DNA of 64,000 nucleotides, taken from the NCBI GenBank assembly GCA_028289065.1, contig JAQGHA010000009.1:62001-126000 (forward strand), in the 5' to 3' direction. This DNA comes from Candidatus Saccharimonadota bacterium. Its GTDB lineage: Bacteria; Patescibacteriota; Saccharimonadia; Saccharimonadales; Saccharimonadaceae. The position numbers and the translations under genes are program-made. The notes below the pieces were generated by a model. That model was not told where the DNA came from. It did no database searches and was given only the letters and a program-made list of their open reading frames with translations. Below, piece by piece: positions 1 through 7,308 of the stretch (its first letter is position 1; each line of letters begins with the position of its first letter).

Positions 1-470
1 TACGAGCGCTTCCTAATCTGGATGTAGCTGGTCTTCAGGTCCTCGTAAGGCCGATCGATTCGCTTGATGTCCTCAGCGCTTGTGACGTACACCATGATGG
101 TCCTGTGCTCGATTGCGTACGTTCGCGGGTTGCTATAGCCCGAAGCGATGTCCATCGCCACGCCGAACGGAACTTTAGTGACTGTCGTCCAGACGCAGCC
201 TTCTACCAGGTAGTGGCTACCAAGCAGCGATTGTAACCGCTCGATTTCGCGAAGCAGATATTCCGCATTCAAGAAGCTGGTTTTGCCGACGGTGCAAAAA
301 TCGACGGAACCTTGCACCGCTCTGCGACCGACATACAGTCGCAGCGGAACAGTTGAGCGTAAAACCTCCTGAATTGCTTCATCGATGTTCTGGCGCGTCG
401 CGGCTGCTATTTCTGCAGCTTTGAAGATATCTTCTTCGCGACGTAGTGCTCGACTTCTTTTTCCAAACAA
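1..470 (-). CDS. Hypothetical protein, 3' end cut by the window edge
   Basis: About 156 codons are open on the minus strand and run off the left edge, so the C-terminus is missing. The frame is closed by TGA just upstream of a TTG at 470, which is the only plausible start; a purine-rich GAGAAGGG lies about 9 nt before it. The N-terminus is basic and alanine/glutamate rich (probably helical) and the rest is mixed alpha/beta with no membrane segment. No family is recognised. Codon use (CGC, GTC, CTG, GAG rich) is more GC-rich than the neighbouring ddl. It has its own canonical promoter at 522-550, so it is not part of the ddl unit. Real gene likely, function unknown. Confidence 0.6.
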   Translation of the reverse strand, partial: MFGKRSRALRREEDIFKAAEIAAATRQNIDEAIQEVLRSTVPLRLYVGRRAVQGSVDFCTVGKTSFLNAEYLLREIERLQSLLGSHYLVEGCVWTTVTKVPFGVAMDIASGYSNPRTYAIEHRTIMVYVTSAEDIKRIDRPYEDLKTSYIQIRKRS

Positions 471-521
471 TGTTCACACCCTTCTCGTGCCTCAACCAAG
501 ACGATCTTGACTGATTTGGCG

Positions 522-550
522 ATTATACGTCATTTTTGTATTGTTGTAAA
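522..550 (-). promoter_or_regulatory. Sigma70-type promoter of the partial gene 1-470
   Basis: On the minus strand TTTACA (545-550) and TATAAT (522-527) are separated by exactly 17 nt. The predicted start lies near 515, giving a leader of about 45 nt that contains a short CAAGA/TCTTG hairpin and a purine-rich ribosome site before the TTG start. Confidence 0.7.
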
Positions 551-593
551 TATAATGTTATATGTCAACTATCCGCCGACGCTCAAAATACTT

Positions 594-1733
594 TTAGAAC
601 TGCTGTAAGAAAGATGAGCTAAATGTAGTGTTCAGCTGTGAATTGTCGCTAAAGCGCTGCTCGGCCAATTGCACCAGTTCGTTAACCAAATCGACTGTTG
701 AAACGCCGGCGGCTCGCCAGTTATGTGCATAAATGCTGCCAGGAAGCGGATTAACTTCATTAAAGTACACCGTTTGCGACTTACTATCAATTAGTAAATC
801 AACTCGGCCCATCCCTTGAAGGCCAAGGGCTTTATAGGTAGCTATCGCTGTCTGCAAGACTTTATCGTCTAAACCTTCAGGCAATACTACTGGAAGCTCA
901 CTGTAGCCTTGAGAGCCTGTTTGTTTAGCGCCTCCGGTTTTCTTACCACCGCCGCGAATATATTTATTCTCAAAGTCAAAGAACTCATCGGCGGTTGCGA
1001 GCGGTCGTTCAATAAGGGCTGGTTTTGGAACTTTGTTACCAATAATTGGCACGGTCACTTCAATGAGGTTTGCCACCGCTTCTTCAACAATAATCTTGTT
1101 ATCGTAATAGGCAGCTACTTCTAATGCATTGTGCAGTTCTTCTTCTGTGGTCACTCGGGTAATACCAATACTGGAACCTAAATGGGCTGGCTTAACGAAC
1201 AAGGGGTACGAAAGCGTTGCGGCAACTTTTGCTGTTTCACCAACTTGATCAGCCAAAAATTCATCACGGGTTAAAAAGACAAACTTGGAAGTTGGTATGT
1301 TGTTTGCCTCGGCTACTTGCTTCGCCAACACTTTATCCATGGCTATAACGCTGGAATCCATATCAGCACCAACAAATGGAATGCCCGCCATACGAAATAC
1401 ACCCATTAGTGAACCGTCTTCACCAAAAGAACCATGCATGGCTGGAAAATTAATATCGATGCGCGTTTTATTTAACATAAAACCACCATCAAAAGTGACA
1501 GTAACTGGTTTAGCCTTTTTAATAAAGTCTTCTATTTTACCGCTACTAAACAACGAAATATCTTTTAGCTTTGGGCCACTTATCCAGCGGCCTTGTTTGG
1601 TGATATACACCGGAATGATGGTGTATTGTCCGGCCATCTCTAGCGGTTTAATAACCGAAGACAACGCCGTAATAATCGAGATATCGTGTTCTGTAGAACG
1701 TCCGCCAAAATATACAGCTACTGTTTTTTTCAT
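594..1733 (-). CDS. ddl: D-alanine--D-alanine ligase
   Basis: ATP-grasp enzyme joining two D-alanines into the dipeptide used for the peptidoglycan stem; cytoplasmic. The 379 residues are normal for the family. The N-terminal motif VYFGGRSTEHDISIITA, the MHGSFGEDG loop (about residues 99-107), the ATP-grasp core with KPAHLGSSIGI (about 181-191) and the metal-binding FNEVNPLPGS near the C-terminus are all present. The next gene upstream on this strand is murF, which uses the product, so the two form a functional pair. A TATAAT at 1742-1747, 8 nt from the ATG, and no Shine-Dalgarno sequence suggest an additional leaderless transcript starting at ddl itself. Confidence 0.96.
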   Translation of the reverse strand: MKKTVAVYFGGRSTEHDISIITALSSVIKPLEMAGQYTIIPVYITKQGRWISGPKLKDISLFSSGKIEDFIKKAKPVTVTFDGGFMLNKTRIDINFPAMHGSFGEDGSLMGVFRMAGIPFVGADMDSSVIAMDKVLAKQVAEANNIPTSKFVFLTRDEFLADQVGETAKVAATLSYPLFVKPAHLGSSIGITRVTTEEELHNALEVAAYYDNKIIVEEAVANLIEVTVPIIGNKVPKPALIERPLATADEFFDFENKYIRGGGKKTGGAKQTGSQGYSELPVVLPEGLDDKVLQTAIATYKALGLQGMGRVDLLIDSKSQTVYFNEVNPLPGSIYAHNWRAAGVSTVDLVNELVQLAEQRFSDNSQLNTTFSSSFLQQF

Positions 1734-1752
1734 TATGATTAATTATACCTTA

Positions 1753-3183
1753 TTACTGGTAATTATCGGTCCAGTCATTCTGCATCAACACAATGTCGCC
1801 GGCGGCAACGAACTGGTCGAGGTTCGTATAAAATTGCAGCGGGTTGTCGATTTCAATCAGCTTGCCGTTAAACTTCTCACGAGTTAACCCAGCCTTTATA
1901 TACTCAGTGACTGAATTTTGCATCAGCACAACCACATCAACCGACCCGGCAATCTGCCTACCGATAGTTTCATGGATTTCTCGTACTTTAGACCCTTGCT
2001 CCACCAGACCTGGTGTTACATAAATTCGACGTTTTGCGCCTGATGATTTCAAGAAGGATAACCCGGCCTCCACACCTTGGCTGTTTCCATTGTAGGTATC
2101 GTCAATCACCCAGGCGCCATGCATTGGGCGAGGCTCCATACGATGCTCGAATGGCCGTACTTTACGCAGTCCATTTTCGATGTTTTCAATACTTACCCCA
2201 AGCTCATATGCCATAGCGACAGCCGCAGCTGTTACTCCAACGGTATGTACCCCAACCAGGCCAGTCTTTGCATGAATCGTTTCACCTTGGCGGGTCATAG
2301 TAAATTCAGTACCATCAATAGCTGTTGATATATGACCAACCTGCCAGTCACCGGCTTTTTCATCACTAAACCACAGTGTGCTTTTATTCTTATATGATTT
2401 AACCAGTGGGCTTTGTTCATTTTTATATAGTTTTTCTGGCTTTACAAACTTTTCAATTTCAAAAATTGTCGCCACGGTATTTTCTAATGAACCAAAACTC
2501 GATAAATGAGCTTCATTAATACCGGTAATAATAGCGTATTCCGGATGCACCAGCCGAGACAGCTCACGAACATCGCCAACTTTTTCTTCACCTAACTCGA
2601 ACACTAATATATCTTCGTCGCCCTTAAGCTTCATGACAAACCGGCTAATACCGATAGGTGTATTCATATTTCCTGGCGTGGCGGCAACATTCATTCCCTC
2701 ACCTATAACAACTTTCAGTATTTCTTTGGCAGTTGTCTTACCAAAGCTACCAGCTACTGCTATTCGTCGTCCAGGGTGGTCATTTAGTTTTTTCTGGGCA
2801 TTAGCGATAATAACTTTTTCACGTGGTCTTTGGATTAACAATTCACCGATAAATAATGGTACTGCTAAGCCATAGGCGACAATAAAAGGTGCCGTAATGA
2901 GTAACAGCAAAGCAACTAGTAACCACATCTGCCCGTACACTGTTGATAAATAGACAGCCGCGATAATAACAAGAAGAATAACGAACACTATAGCTTGAAT
3001 AGCCAGTAATAATATCCGAACTTTTTTAGTCATATCTAGCGTGCGCCGCTTCATAACCCGTCGAAAGTCGGCTGTTCGATTGAACCAAGTTAGATACTGA
3101 CCTAAGTTGTATTCAGTACTTTGAAGCATGTACAAAAGTACTTTCGGATAGCTTGGAAGGAAACGAGTCCAAAAATATTTCAT
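1753..3183 (-). CDS. murF: Membrane-anchored MurF-type ligase (UDP-MurNAc-tripeptide--D-Ala-D-Ala ligase)
   Basis: Mur ligase adding D-Ala-D-Ala to the UDP-MurNAc peptide. The P-loop GSFGKTT is at residues 145-151, followed by ATPGNMNTPIG, a central ATPase domain with ELGEE and TGINEAHLSSFGS, and a C-terminal domain with WVIDDTYNGN. The 476 residues are usual, but the usual N-terminal UDP-sugar binding domain is replaced by about 120 residues carrying two hydrophobic segments (about 56-82 and 86-112). This suggests a membrane-tethered ligase, and the substrate-side domain is not recognisable. Its ATG overlaps the stop of the hydrolase gene by 4 nt, so it is translationally coupled; ddl follows 19 nt downstream. 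Confidence 0.88.
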   Translation of the reverse strand: MKYFWTRFLPSYPKVLLYMLQSTEYNLGQYLTWFNRTADFRRVMKRRTLDMTKKVRILLLAIQAIVFVILLVIIAAVYLSTVYGQMWLLVALLLLITAPFIVAYGLAVPLFIGELLIQRPREKVIIANAQKKLNDHPGRRIAVAGSFGKTTAKEILKVVIGEGMNVAATPGNMNTPIGISRFVMKLKGDEDILVFELGEEKVGDVRELSRLVHPEYAIITGINEAHLSSFGSLENTVATIFEIEKFVKPEKLYKNEQSPLVKSYKNKSTLWFSDEKAGDWQVGHISTAIDGTEFTMTRQGETIHAKTGLVGVHTVGVTAAAVAMAYELGVSIENIENGLRKVRPFEHRMEPRPMHGAWVIDDTYNGNSQGVEAGLSFLKSSGAKRRIYVTPGLVEQGSKVREIHETIGRQIAGSVDVVVLMQNSVTEYIKAGLTREKFNGKLIEIDNPLQFYTNLDQFVAAGDIVLMQNDWTDNYQ

Positions 3184-3941
3184 CCTAGAAACCTATCTAT
3201 CGCTTTGGTTGCACCGTCAAAATCGTCATCGTATACAAAGTGCCCAGCATTAGGTAATACAATTAATTCTGACTTTGATATCTTGGCATGCATAAGCTTG
3301 CCATCTGCTAATGGAGTTTCCGTGTCTCGTTCGCCCCATAGCAATAAGGTTGGCGCAGCAATGGCCGGTAAGTACTGCGTTAGGTCTTCGCGGATGGTAT
3401 TTAAAAATACCTGTTTCATAGCACCAGACTGTTGGTAATCACTACTTCCTACGGCTGCATACAGGCGCTCTCGCAAGCTTTTGCTCATTTTGTTGAGCCC
3501 TGGCAGTGCAGTCACCGCCTTACCTGTTTTAGCGACTGTACGATAGGCGATCATTTTAGCGGTGGTTTTCGGCTTAATACCAGCTGAACCCATGAGAATA
3601 ACTTTTTCAGGTTGTAGCAAGCCGGTCGCGACTCCTTTAATTATTACCCGCCCACCAAATGAATGGCCGAAAATCGCCGTGAGTTTAGATATATTCATTT
3701 TACCTACAAAAGCGGCGGTGAGTTCCGCATACTCCCCTACTGACCAGTTGCCATTCGGCACCGGGCTGGCACCAAAACCGGGGAAATCAATTCGAAATAC
3801 TTCGTGGCCGGTTACAACCAGGTGTTGAGATAGCTGGTCGAAAGACGCAAGTGATGTACCCCAACCGTGAAGAAGCAAGACAGCGTTTCCCTGACCCTCT
3901 TTTTTGTATTCAATTAGCTGTCCGTTTACGAGGACTTTCAT
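3180..3941 (-). CDS. Alpha/beta-fold hydrolase
   Basis: A 253-residue serine hydrolase. VLLLHGWGTS supplies the oxyanion loop (about residues 22-31), GHSFGG holds the nucleophilic Ser (about residue 94), LLLWGERDTETP holds the acidic residue and NAGHFVYDD the catalytic His. The family covers esterases, haloperoxidases and thioesterases, so the substrate cannot be named. It sits first in a coupled unit with murF (4-nt ATGA overlap) and ddl, so a role linked to envelope building is possible but inferred. A TATAAT at 3950-3955 lies 8 nt before the ATG and there is no ribosome site, predicting a leaderless mRNA. Confidence 0.88.
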   Translation of the reverse strand: MKVLVNGQLIEYKKEGQGNAVLLLHGWGTSLASFDQLSQHLVVTGHEVFRIDFPGFGASPVPNGNWSVGEYAELTAAFVGKMNISKLTAIFGHSFGGRVIIKGVATGLLQPEKVILMGSAGIKPKTTAKMIAYRTVAKTGKAVTALPGLNKMSKSLRERLYAAVGSSDYQQSGAMKQVFLNTIREDLTQYLPAIAAPTLLLWGERDTETPLADGKLMHAKISKSELIVLPNAGHFVYDDDFDGATKAIDRFLG

Positions 3942-3993
3942 ATGTCTTTATTATACTGCATTGTTATAGAGATATATAGAAATGGTTAAAGTG

Positions 3994-4389
3994 TTATTTT
4001 GCGGGAATTGATAACCAGTTTTTGATAATACTCGTTATTGGAATGAGGTTGACGGTGATATCTTCGATAGTCCTAAAGGTGAGCATTCCCCTAATATCGG
4101 AGCTCCATTCTATTAACTCGCTATCGTCTTGCATTACTGGAGCACCTTTTTTGTCTTCTTTGCGGGTAGCGCCCATATGGAGTATGAGCTTTACGACGCC
4201 CTGCTTATTCATAAGGTTAAAGGTGATTCTATCTTCGCCATTTAAAACGTAGCTTGGGGCATTCCATTTGATATGCTCTTCTAGCTGAGGAGCGGTTTTT
4301 AAGATAAGGTCACGGAGAGTATTTACTTGGAGGCGTTTATCCTCATTTAAATCGGCGAGGAATTCTTCGAGGGTTTTGTACTTTTGCAT
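3994..4389 (-). CDS. DUF1801 family protein
   Basis: A 131-residue soluble protein matching the DUF1801/YdhG-like fold: an N-terminal helix pair with LRDLILKTAPQLEEHIKWNAPSY, then strands with a VVKLILHMG segment and a C-terminal helix ending in a conserved IKNWL-like stretch. The family is small, cytoplasmic and of uncertain role, and is found widely in bacteria. A second, divergent DUF1801 gene lies at 25119-25484. A TATTAT box lies about 6 nt before the ATG, so leaderless transcription is likely here too. It is 52 nt upstream of the hydrolase, which has its own -10 box. Confidence 0.8.
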   Translation of the reverse strand: MQKYKTLEEFLADLNEDKRLQVNTLRDLILKTAPQLEEHIKWNAPSYVLNGEDRITFNLMNKQGVVKLILHMGATRKEDKKGAPVMQDDSELIEWSSDIRGMLTFRTIEDITVNLIPITSIIKNWLSIPAK

Positions 4390-4436
4390 ATAGATATAAT
4401 AGCAGAATTATAATGTGCTGATATTATTCAATATAG

Positions 4437-4465
4437 TTGCATAATTAGTTGTATTATACTATAAT
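4437..4465 (+). promoter_or_regulatory. Canonical promoter of the orphan membrane gene
   Basis: TTGCAT (4437-4442) and TATAAT (4460-4465) are spaced by exactly 17 nt. The transcript would begin near 4472 with a leader of about 70 nt containing the dyad GGCCactGGCC, a segment with the bases ACGTTA and GTCAGATC, and a strong TTGGAGGC ribosome site before 4544. Confidence 0.75.
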
Positions 4466-4543
4466 ATGCTTAGTTATGGCCACTGGCCGTGACAGCACGT
4501 TACGGTCAGATCACGATTCTTTTCCTACTTTGGAGGCTTTCGT

Positions 4544-5359
4544 ATGTTTGAAATATTTGATGGATGGGCGCTTGTACTTTGGACTCTCGGCGGCATAATG
4601 ATTGTCTGTGGAATTATCTGCTTTTTCATAGCAGATGGTGGTATGTTACTGGTAATCTTCGGTATTGTGGCGATCATTTGGGGCGGTGGAATCCAGACGG
4701 GTCACGACGCCAATAAGTTCGAAGTAAAGTCGGCCGGTGAGGCGTGTGTTTTAGAAAGCGCACGTGAAGTCCCAGCAGGAGCTACACTTGGCACAGCGAA
4801 AGACGACCGCGTTGGTCCAATCTATCCATGCTACTTCCTACTGGATCAAGGTATCCAACCGGGTATCGACGGAGTTTTCGATCCGGTCCCGATGAAGATG
4901 TTTGGAGAAGTCAACGAGTCGCTTTTCGCAGATCAGAATTTCACCGCGGAGGGAAACCTAGGCGGAGTGGCTCTACTTGGAACTGGCGTCATCAGCGGCG
5001 ACTATAAGGCAAGCGAAACAACCGAGCGCACACAGGTAGTCGCTTTCATGGCAGAAACCAGTGGCGGCTACGCAAGTTTCGTGGTTGAAACGGGTTCAGT
5101 CCGCTACAAGGAATGTGCCGATTGCATACCCAACGTGCGTATCTGGACTTCCAAGGAACCGATGTTTACCAAAACCCTTGGTGAAGAAAAAGATGACTCA
5201 ATTTGGCTGACAACAGAAGACGCACCCCCCGTTGCCTCGCTCACACGAGACAATGCACCCGTTTCGCCAGGTCGGACAGTTCAAGCGCTTGCCACGAGAA
5301 TCGTGATCGAGCTTCCCTCGTCACTTATGCCTGGGGCAAACCCTCTTCCTATCAACTGA
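4544..5359 (+). CDS. Orphan membrane-anchored hypothetical protein
   Basis: A 271-residue protein. Residues about 8-52 hold two hydrophobic helices joined by a short acidic turn; the remainder is an extracytoplasmic or cytoplasmic beta-rich domain with four cysteines (including an ECADC pair near residue 193) and a Pro/Ser-rich tail. I recognise no family. Its base composition and codons (GTC, CTT, GGC, CGC) are more GC-rich than the flanking genes. It is a single-gene unit: canonical N17 promoter, TTGGAGGC ribosome site 10 nt before ATG, and a strong hairpin terminator 20 nt after the stop. This pattern is shared with other foreign-looking genes in the window, so recent acquisition is plausible. 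Confidence 0.75.
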   Translation: MFEIFDGWALVLWTLGGIMIVCGIICFFIADGGMLLVIFGIVAIIWGGGIQTGHDANKFEVKSAGEACVLESAREVPAGATLGTAKDDRVGPIYPCYFLLDQGIQPGIDGVFDPVPMKMFGEVNESLFADQNFTAEGNLGGVALLGTGVISGDYKASETTERTQVVAFMAETSGGYASFVVETGSVRYKECADCIPNVRIWTSKEPMFTKTLGEEKDDSIWLTTEDAPPVASLTRDNAPVSPGRTVQALATRIVIELPSSLMPGANPLPIN

Positions 5360-5376
5360 CCAGTGCTTATCCACTT

Positions 5377-5435
5377 CCGCAGCGGCTTTAGATGCTTTTA
5401 TCTAGAGCTGCTGCGGGGTGGGTTTTTATTTTTGT
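5377..5435 (+). terminator. Intrinsic terminator of the 4544 gene
   Basis: CCGCAGCGGCTTTAGAT pairs with ATCTAGAGCTGCTGCGG (17 bp counting two G-U pairs) around a 6-nt loop and is followed by GGGTTTTTATTTTT. Confidence 0.85.
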
Positions 5436-5464
5436 AAAGTTTGGTTGTTGAAGTTGTAATTAAA

Positions 5465-6037
5465 TTAACTTCCGACTTGCCTTAGCCAATCTCTAATATA
5501 CATCCCGACTCTTTCTGAATCAGTTTCTTTAAGTACGCCCCCATGCATAATTACATTGCGAGATTTTTCCAATGTACTAATAATTTCCTTAGCCCAATCT
5601 ATGTTTGTCACGTGCGGCTCAAATAGTGTCCAGTTGCCCGCGATTATCGATATTAAATCGCCAAATTCAGTATAATCGATAAGGTTTTCTCCTCTCGCTG
5701 AGTGCCACCTGATGGTCTGTTCAATATCACGCCTATTCTCAGCTCTTGTTCTAACATCCTTTTTTACTGAAGTCTCCCACCAATCCGTACCCTTGTCCTC
5801 CTGAAGCATTTTTGTAACAAAGCTTCTAACTGTATTTTCAAAAGCATGAATAGCAGTATATACAGTCGAGCTCTCTGTTGCGGAGGTGACTAGGTTCTCA
5901 TCCATGCTATTTAGCCCAAGCTGGTCAAATTTTTTACTAAAGTCTGCGTCACTAAGTGCGCGCTTATTAGTTCTTCCAGCTTTATCTAAAGCTTCTTCAG
6001 TCACTAGAGCTCTAAAGACATAAGAGTACAAATCCAT
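5465..6037 (-). CDS. Swt1-type HEPN domain protein (putative RNase partner of DUF5343)
   Basis: A 190-residue all-helical protein with the HEPN signature R-x4-H at Arg160-Asn161...His165 (SRNVIMHGG), as in the Swt1 HEPN family, whose Arg and His form a metal-independent RNase site in active members. A second helix around residues 55-80 (SSTVYTAIHAFENTVRSF) is the usual first HEPN helix. Its ATG overlaps the stop of the DUF5343 gene (TAATG), so the two are translationally coupled and surely work together. HEPN proteins are common in toxin-antitoxin and abortive-infection systems; that role is inferred. No other nuclease or methylase lies nearby. Confidence 0.78.
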   Translation of the reverse strand: MDLYSYVFRALVTEEALDKAGRTNKRALSDADFSKKFDQLGLNSMDENLVTSATESSTVYTAIHAFENTVRSFVTKMLQEDKGTDWWETSVKKDVRTRAENRRDIEQTIRWHSARGENLIDYTEFGDLISIIAGNWTLFEPHVTNIDWAKEIISTLEKSRNVIMHGGVLKETDSERVGMYIRDWLRQVGS

Positions 6038-6678
6038 TAGAGTAAATGATCCTTGAGGCTCTTGAACAATGCATCATATACTGCAGGGTCACGAGATTCA
6101 GGAAGATGAATCTGAATATTATAATGTAAGCCTAAAGAATCTAGCCCGGTTAAGGAACCCTTCAAATCGGACTGCTTTTCTTCTTTAATAGTCGTAGTTT
6201 CAGTTTCAGGTATTTCTTCTATTTTCTTAGCTGTCGCAGGTATGGTTTTTTTAGGACTCCAAACAGCATACTCGGCAAGAGCTTTGAACGTATTAGCCAT
6301 CATGCCGTAAACCCTATCAGAATACTTTCCTTGAGTTAGTGTCTTTAGCTTACTCTTAACTTCATCTGCAGGCAGAGATTGAGCCGTTACGTTTACATTA
6401 AATAAATCCTCGTAAGCATCCATGACAGCCTGTGCCATTATTTCTTTTGACCTAGTTTGATCCATGAACTCGTAATATCGGGAGGTGGGTACTCCACTTT
6501 CTTCTAGAAAACCCAGACTTTTTAAAAGTCCTATGTATAGCCTATCGTTCGTACTTTTGAACTCTAAACTTTCGAGAAATTTCTGAGTAAAGGACTCCGG
6601 AGCGCGCGCGCTAATTAAACTATTAAAGAACGGTTCTACGTTTTTTGTCGTGATCAAATAAGATGTTGTGAGTGCCAT
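6037..6678 (-). CDS. DUF5343 domain protein
   Basis: A 213-residue protein matching DUF5343 over its first about 135 residues: FTQKFLESLEFKSTNDR, IGLLKSLGFLEESGVPTSRY and a MANTFKAL helix. The pattern suggests a winged-helix-like DNA- or RNA-binding fold. Residues about 136-175 are a Lys/Glu/Thr-rich linker and the C-terminal about 35 residues form a second small domain (GLHYNIQIHLPES). The start at 6678 is fixed by AAGGAG 6 nt upstream; a longer upstream frame has no such site. It is the first gene of a two-gene unit with the HEPN gene. I infer it to be the binding or antitoxin-like half of the pair; this is not proven by sequence. Confidence 0.8.
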   Translation of the reverse strand: MALTTSYLITTKNVEPFFNSLISARAPESFTQKFLESLEFKSTNDRLYIGLLKSLGFLEESGVPTSRYYEFMDQTRSKEIMAQAVMDAYEDLFNVNVTAQSLPADEVKSKLKTLTQGKYSDRVYGMMANTFKALAEYAVWSPKKTIPATAKKIEEIPETETTTIKEEKQSDLKGSLTGLDSLGLHYNIQIHLPESRDPAVYDALFKSLKDHLL

Positions 6679-6733
6679 TTCTATCTCCTTATAAATATTA
6701 GTATATAACATTCGTTTAGTTAAATGATACAAG

Positions 6734-6777
6734 GTTAATCTGTTAATACTCGAGTTAATCGGCAAATAGCAATTAAC
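6734..6777. promoter_or_regulatory. Cluster of GTTAAT/ATTAAC boxes upstream of the DUF5343-HEPN pair
   Basis: GTTAAT occurs at 6734-6739, 6742-6747 and 6754-6759, and an inverted ATTAAC lies near 6772, all 55-95 nt upstream of the DUF5343 start. Repeated half-sites like this are typical for autoregulation by a DNA-binding partner. A TATACT box sits between them and the start. Regulatory function is inferred. Confidence 0.35.
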
Positions 6778-6850
6778 CCACAATTAGTCCAATCGTTTAA
6801 TGGGTATAAACGTCATCTTAATCGAGGGAGCTTTTCTATTTGTCATCATA

Positions 6851-6874
6851 GTGCAGGTACAGGGACTCTAACCC
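6851..6874 (-). repeat. Truncated copy of the tRNA-Gly 3' end
   Basis: The 24 nt at 6851-6874 match the 3' end of tRNA-Gly (6997-7020) with about one or two mismatches; the core ggtacagggactctaaccc is identical. There is no CCA and no 5' half. Duplication of a tRNA 3' end in direct orientation is the usual scar of site-specific integration, but only 146 bp separate the copies. The rest of 6679-6995 holds a CCCTGGAC/GTCCAGGG hairpin (6900-6934) around an ATT-repeat loop, and no gene. Confidence 0.6.
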
Positions 6875-6955
6875 CAGCTCGCTGTGGCTCGCCGGGCTGC
6901 CCTGGACTATTATTATTATTGATTCGGTCCAGGGTTAGAAACACTATCATTCATA

Positions 6956-6994
6956 CCAAATAAAATTGCCTAGCTTACACTAGGCAATTTTATT
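6956..6994 (-). terminator. Terminator of tRNA-Gly
   Basis: A perfect inverted repeat (CCAAATAAAATTGCCTAG and its complement, 6-nt loop) begins at the encoded CCA end of tRNA-Gly and ends in an AT-rich tail. Confidence 0.8.
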
Positions 6995-7070
6995 TGGTGC
7001 GGGTACAGGGACTCTAACCCTGGACCTCATCCTTGGCAAGGATGCGCTCTAACAGCTGAGCTACACCCGC
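6995..7070 (-). tRNA. tRNA-Gly(GCC), CCA encoded
   Basis: Complete cloverleaf read on the minus strand: acceptor GCGGGTG/TACCCGC, D-arm GCTCAGCTGTTAGAGC, anticodon loop TTGCCAA with anticodon GCC, T-arm with GGGTTAGAGTCCC, discriminator A and an encoded CCA. The T-loop reads TTAGAGT rather than the usual TTCGA form, which is unusual. It has a canonical promoter at 7090-7118. Confidence 0.93.
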
Positions 7071-7089
7071 ATGGGTGGTTGCTTTATGA

Positions 7090-7118
7090 ATTATACAGAG
7101 GTAAGGCGGTTTTTTCAA
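7090..7118 (-). promoter_or_regulatory. Promoter of tRNA-Gly
   Basis: TTGAAA (7113-7118) and TATAAT (7090-7095) on the minus strand with a 17-nt spacer, about 20 nt upstream of the mature tRNA 5' end. Confidence 0.8.
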
Positions 7119-7132
7119 GTCGTTGGGCGTAA

Positions 7133-7169
7133 AAAGAAATACTCCCATCAAATGATGAGAGTATTTCTT
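7133..7169 (-). terminator. Terminator of tRNA-Phe
   Basis: AAAGAAATACTC and its complement form a 12-bp stem directly after the encoded CCA of tRNA-Phe, followed by TTTTT on the minus strand. Confidence 0.8.
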
Positions 7170-7244
7170 TGGTGGCTCCTCCCAGGCTCGAACTGGGGAC
7201 ACAGGGCTCTTCAAGCCCCTGCTCTACCACTGAGCTAAAGAGCC
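7170..7244 (-). tRNA. tRNA-Phe(GAA), CCA encoded
   Basis: Minus-strand cloverleaf: acceptor GGCTCTT/AGGAGCC, D-arm GCTCAGTGGTAGAGC, anticodon stem GGGGC/GCCCT with loop TTGAAGA (anticodon GAA), T-arm CCCAGTTCGAGCCTGGG, discriminator A plus CCA. Promoter TTGTCA-N17-TAAAAT lies at 7267-7295. Confidence 0.95.
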
Positions 7245-7266
7245 GCACTTGGTTTGAACTTTATCT

Positions 7267-7295
7267 ATTTTACTAGAGGTGGAGCGTTCTGACAA
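7267..7295 (-). promoter_or_regulatory. Promoter of tRNA-Phe
   Basis: TTGTCA (7290-7295) and TAAAAT (7267-7272) on the minus strand, 17-nt spacer. Confidence 0.7.
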
Positions 7296-7308
7296 GGTTA
7301 GCGATAGA

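Noticed and set aside
6908-6925. Microsatellite ATT repeat as a phase-variation tract
   Set aside because: Only about five units, in the loop of a noncoding hairpin, with no reading frame that it could switch.
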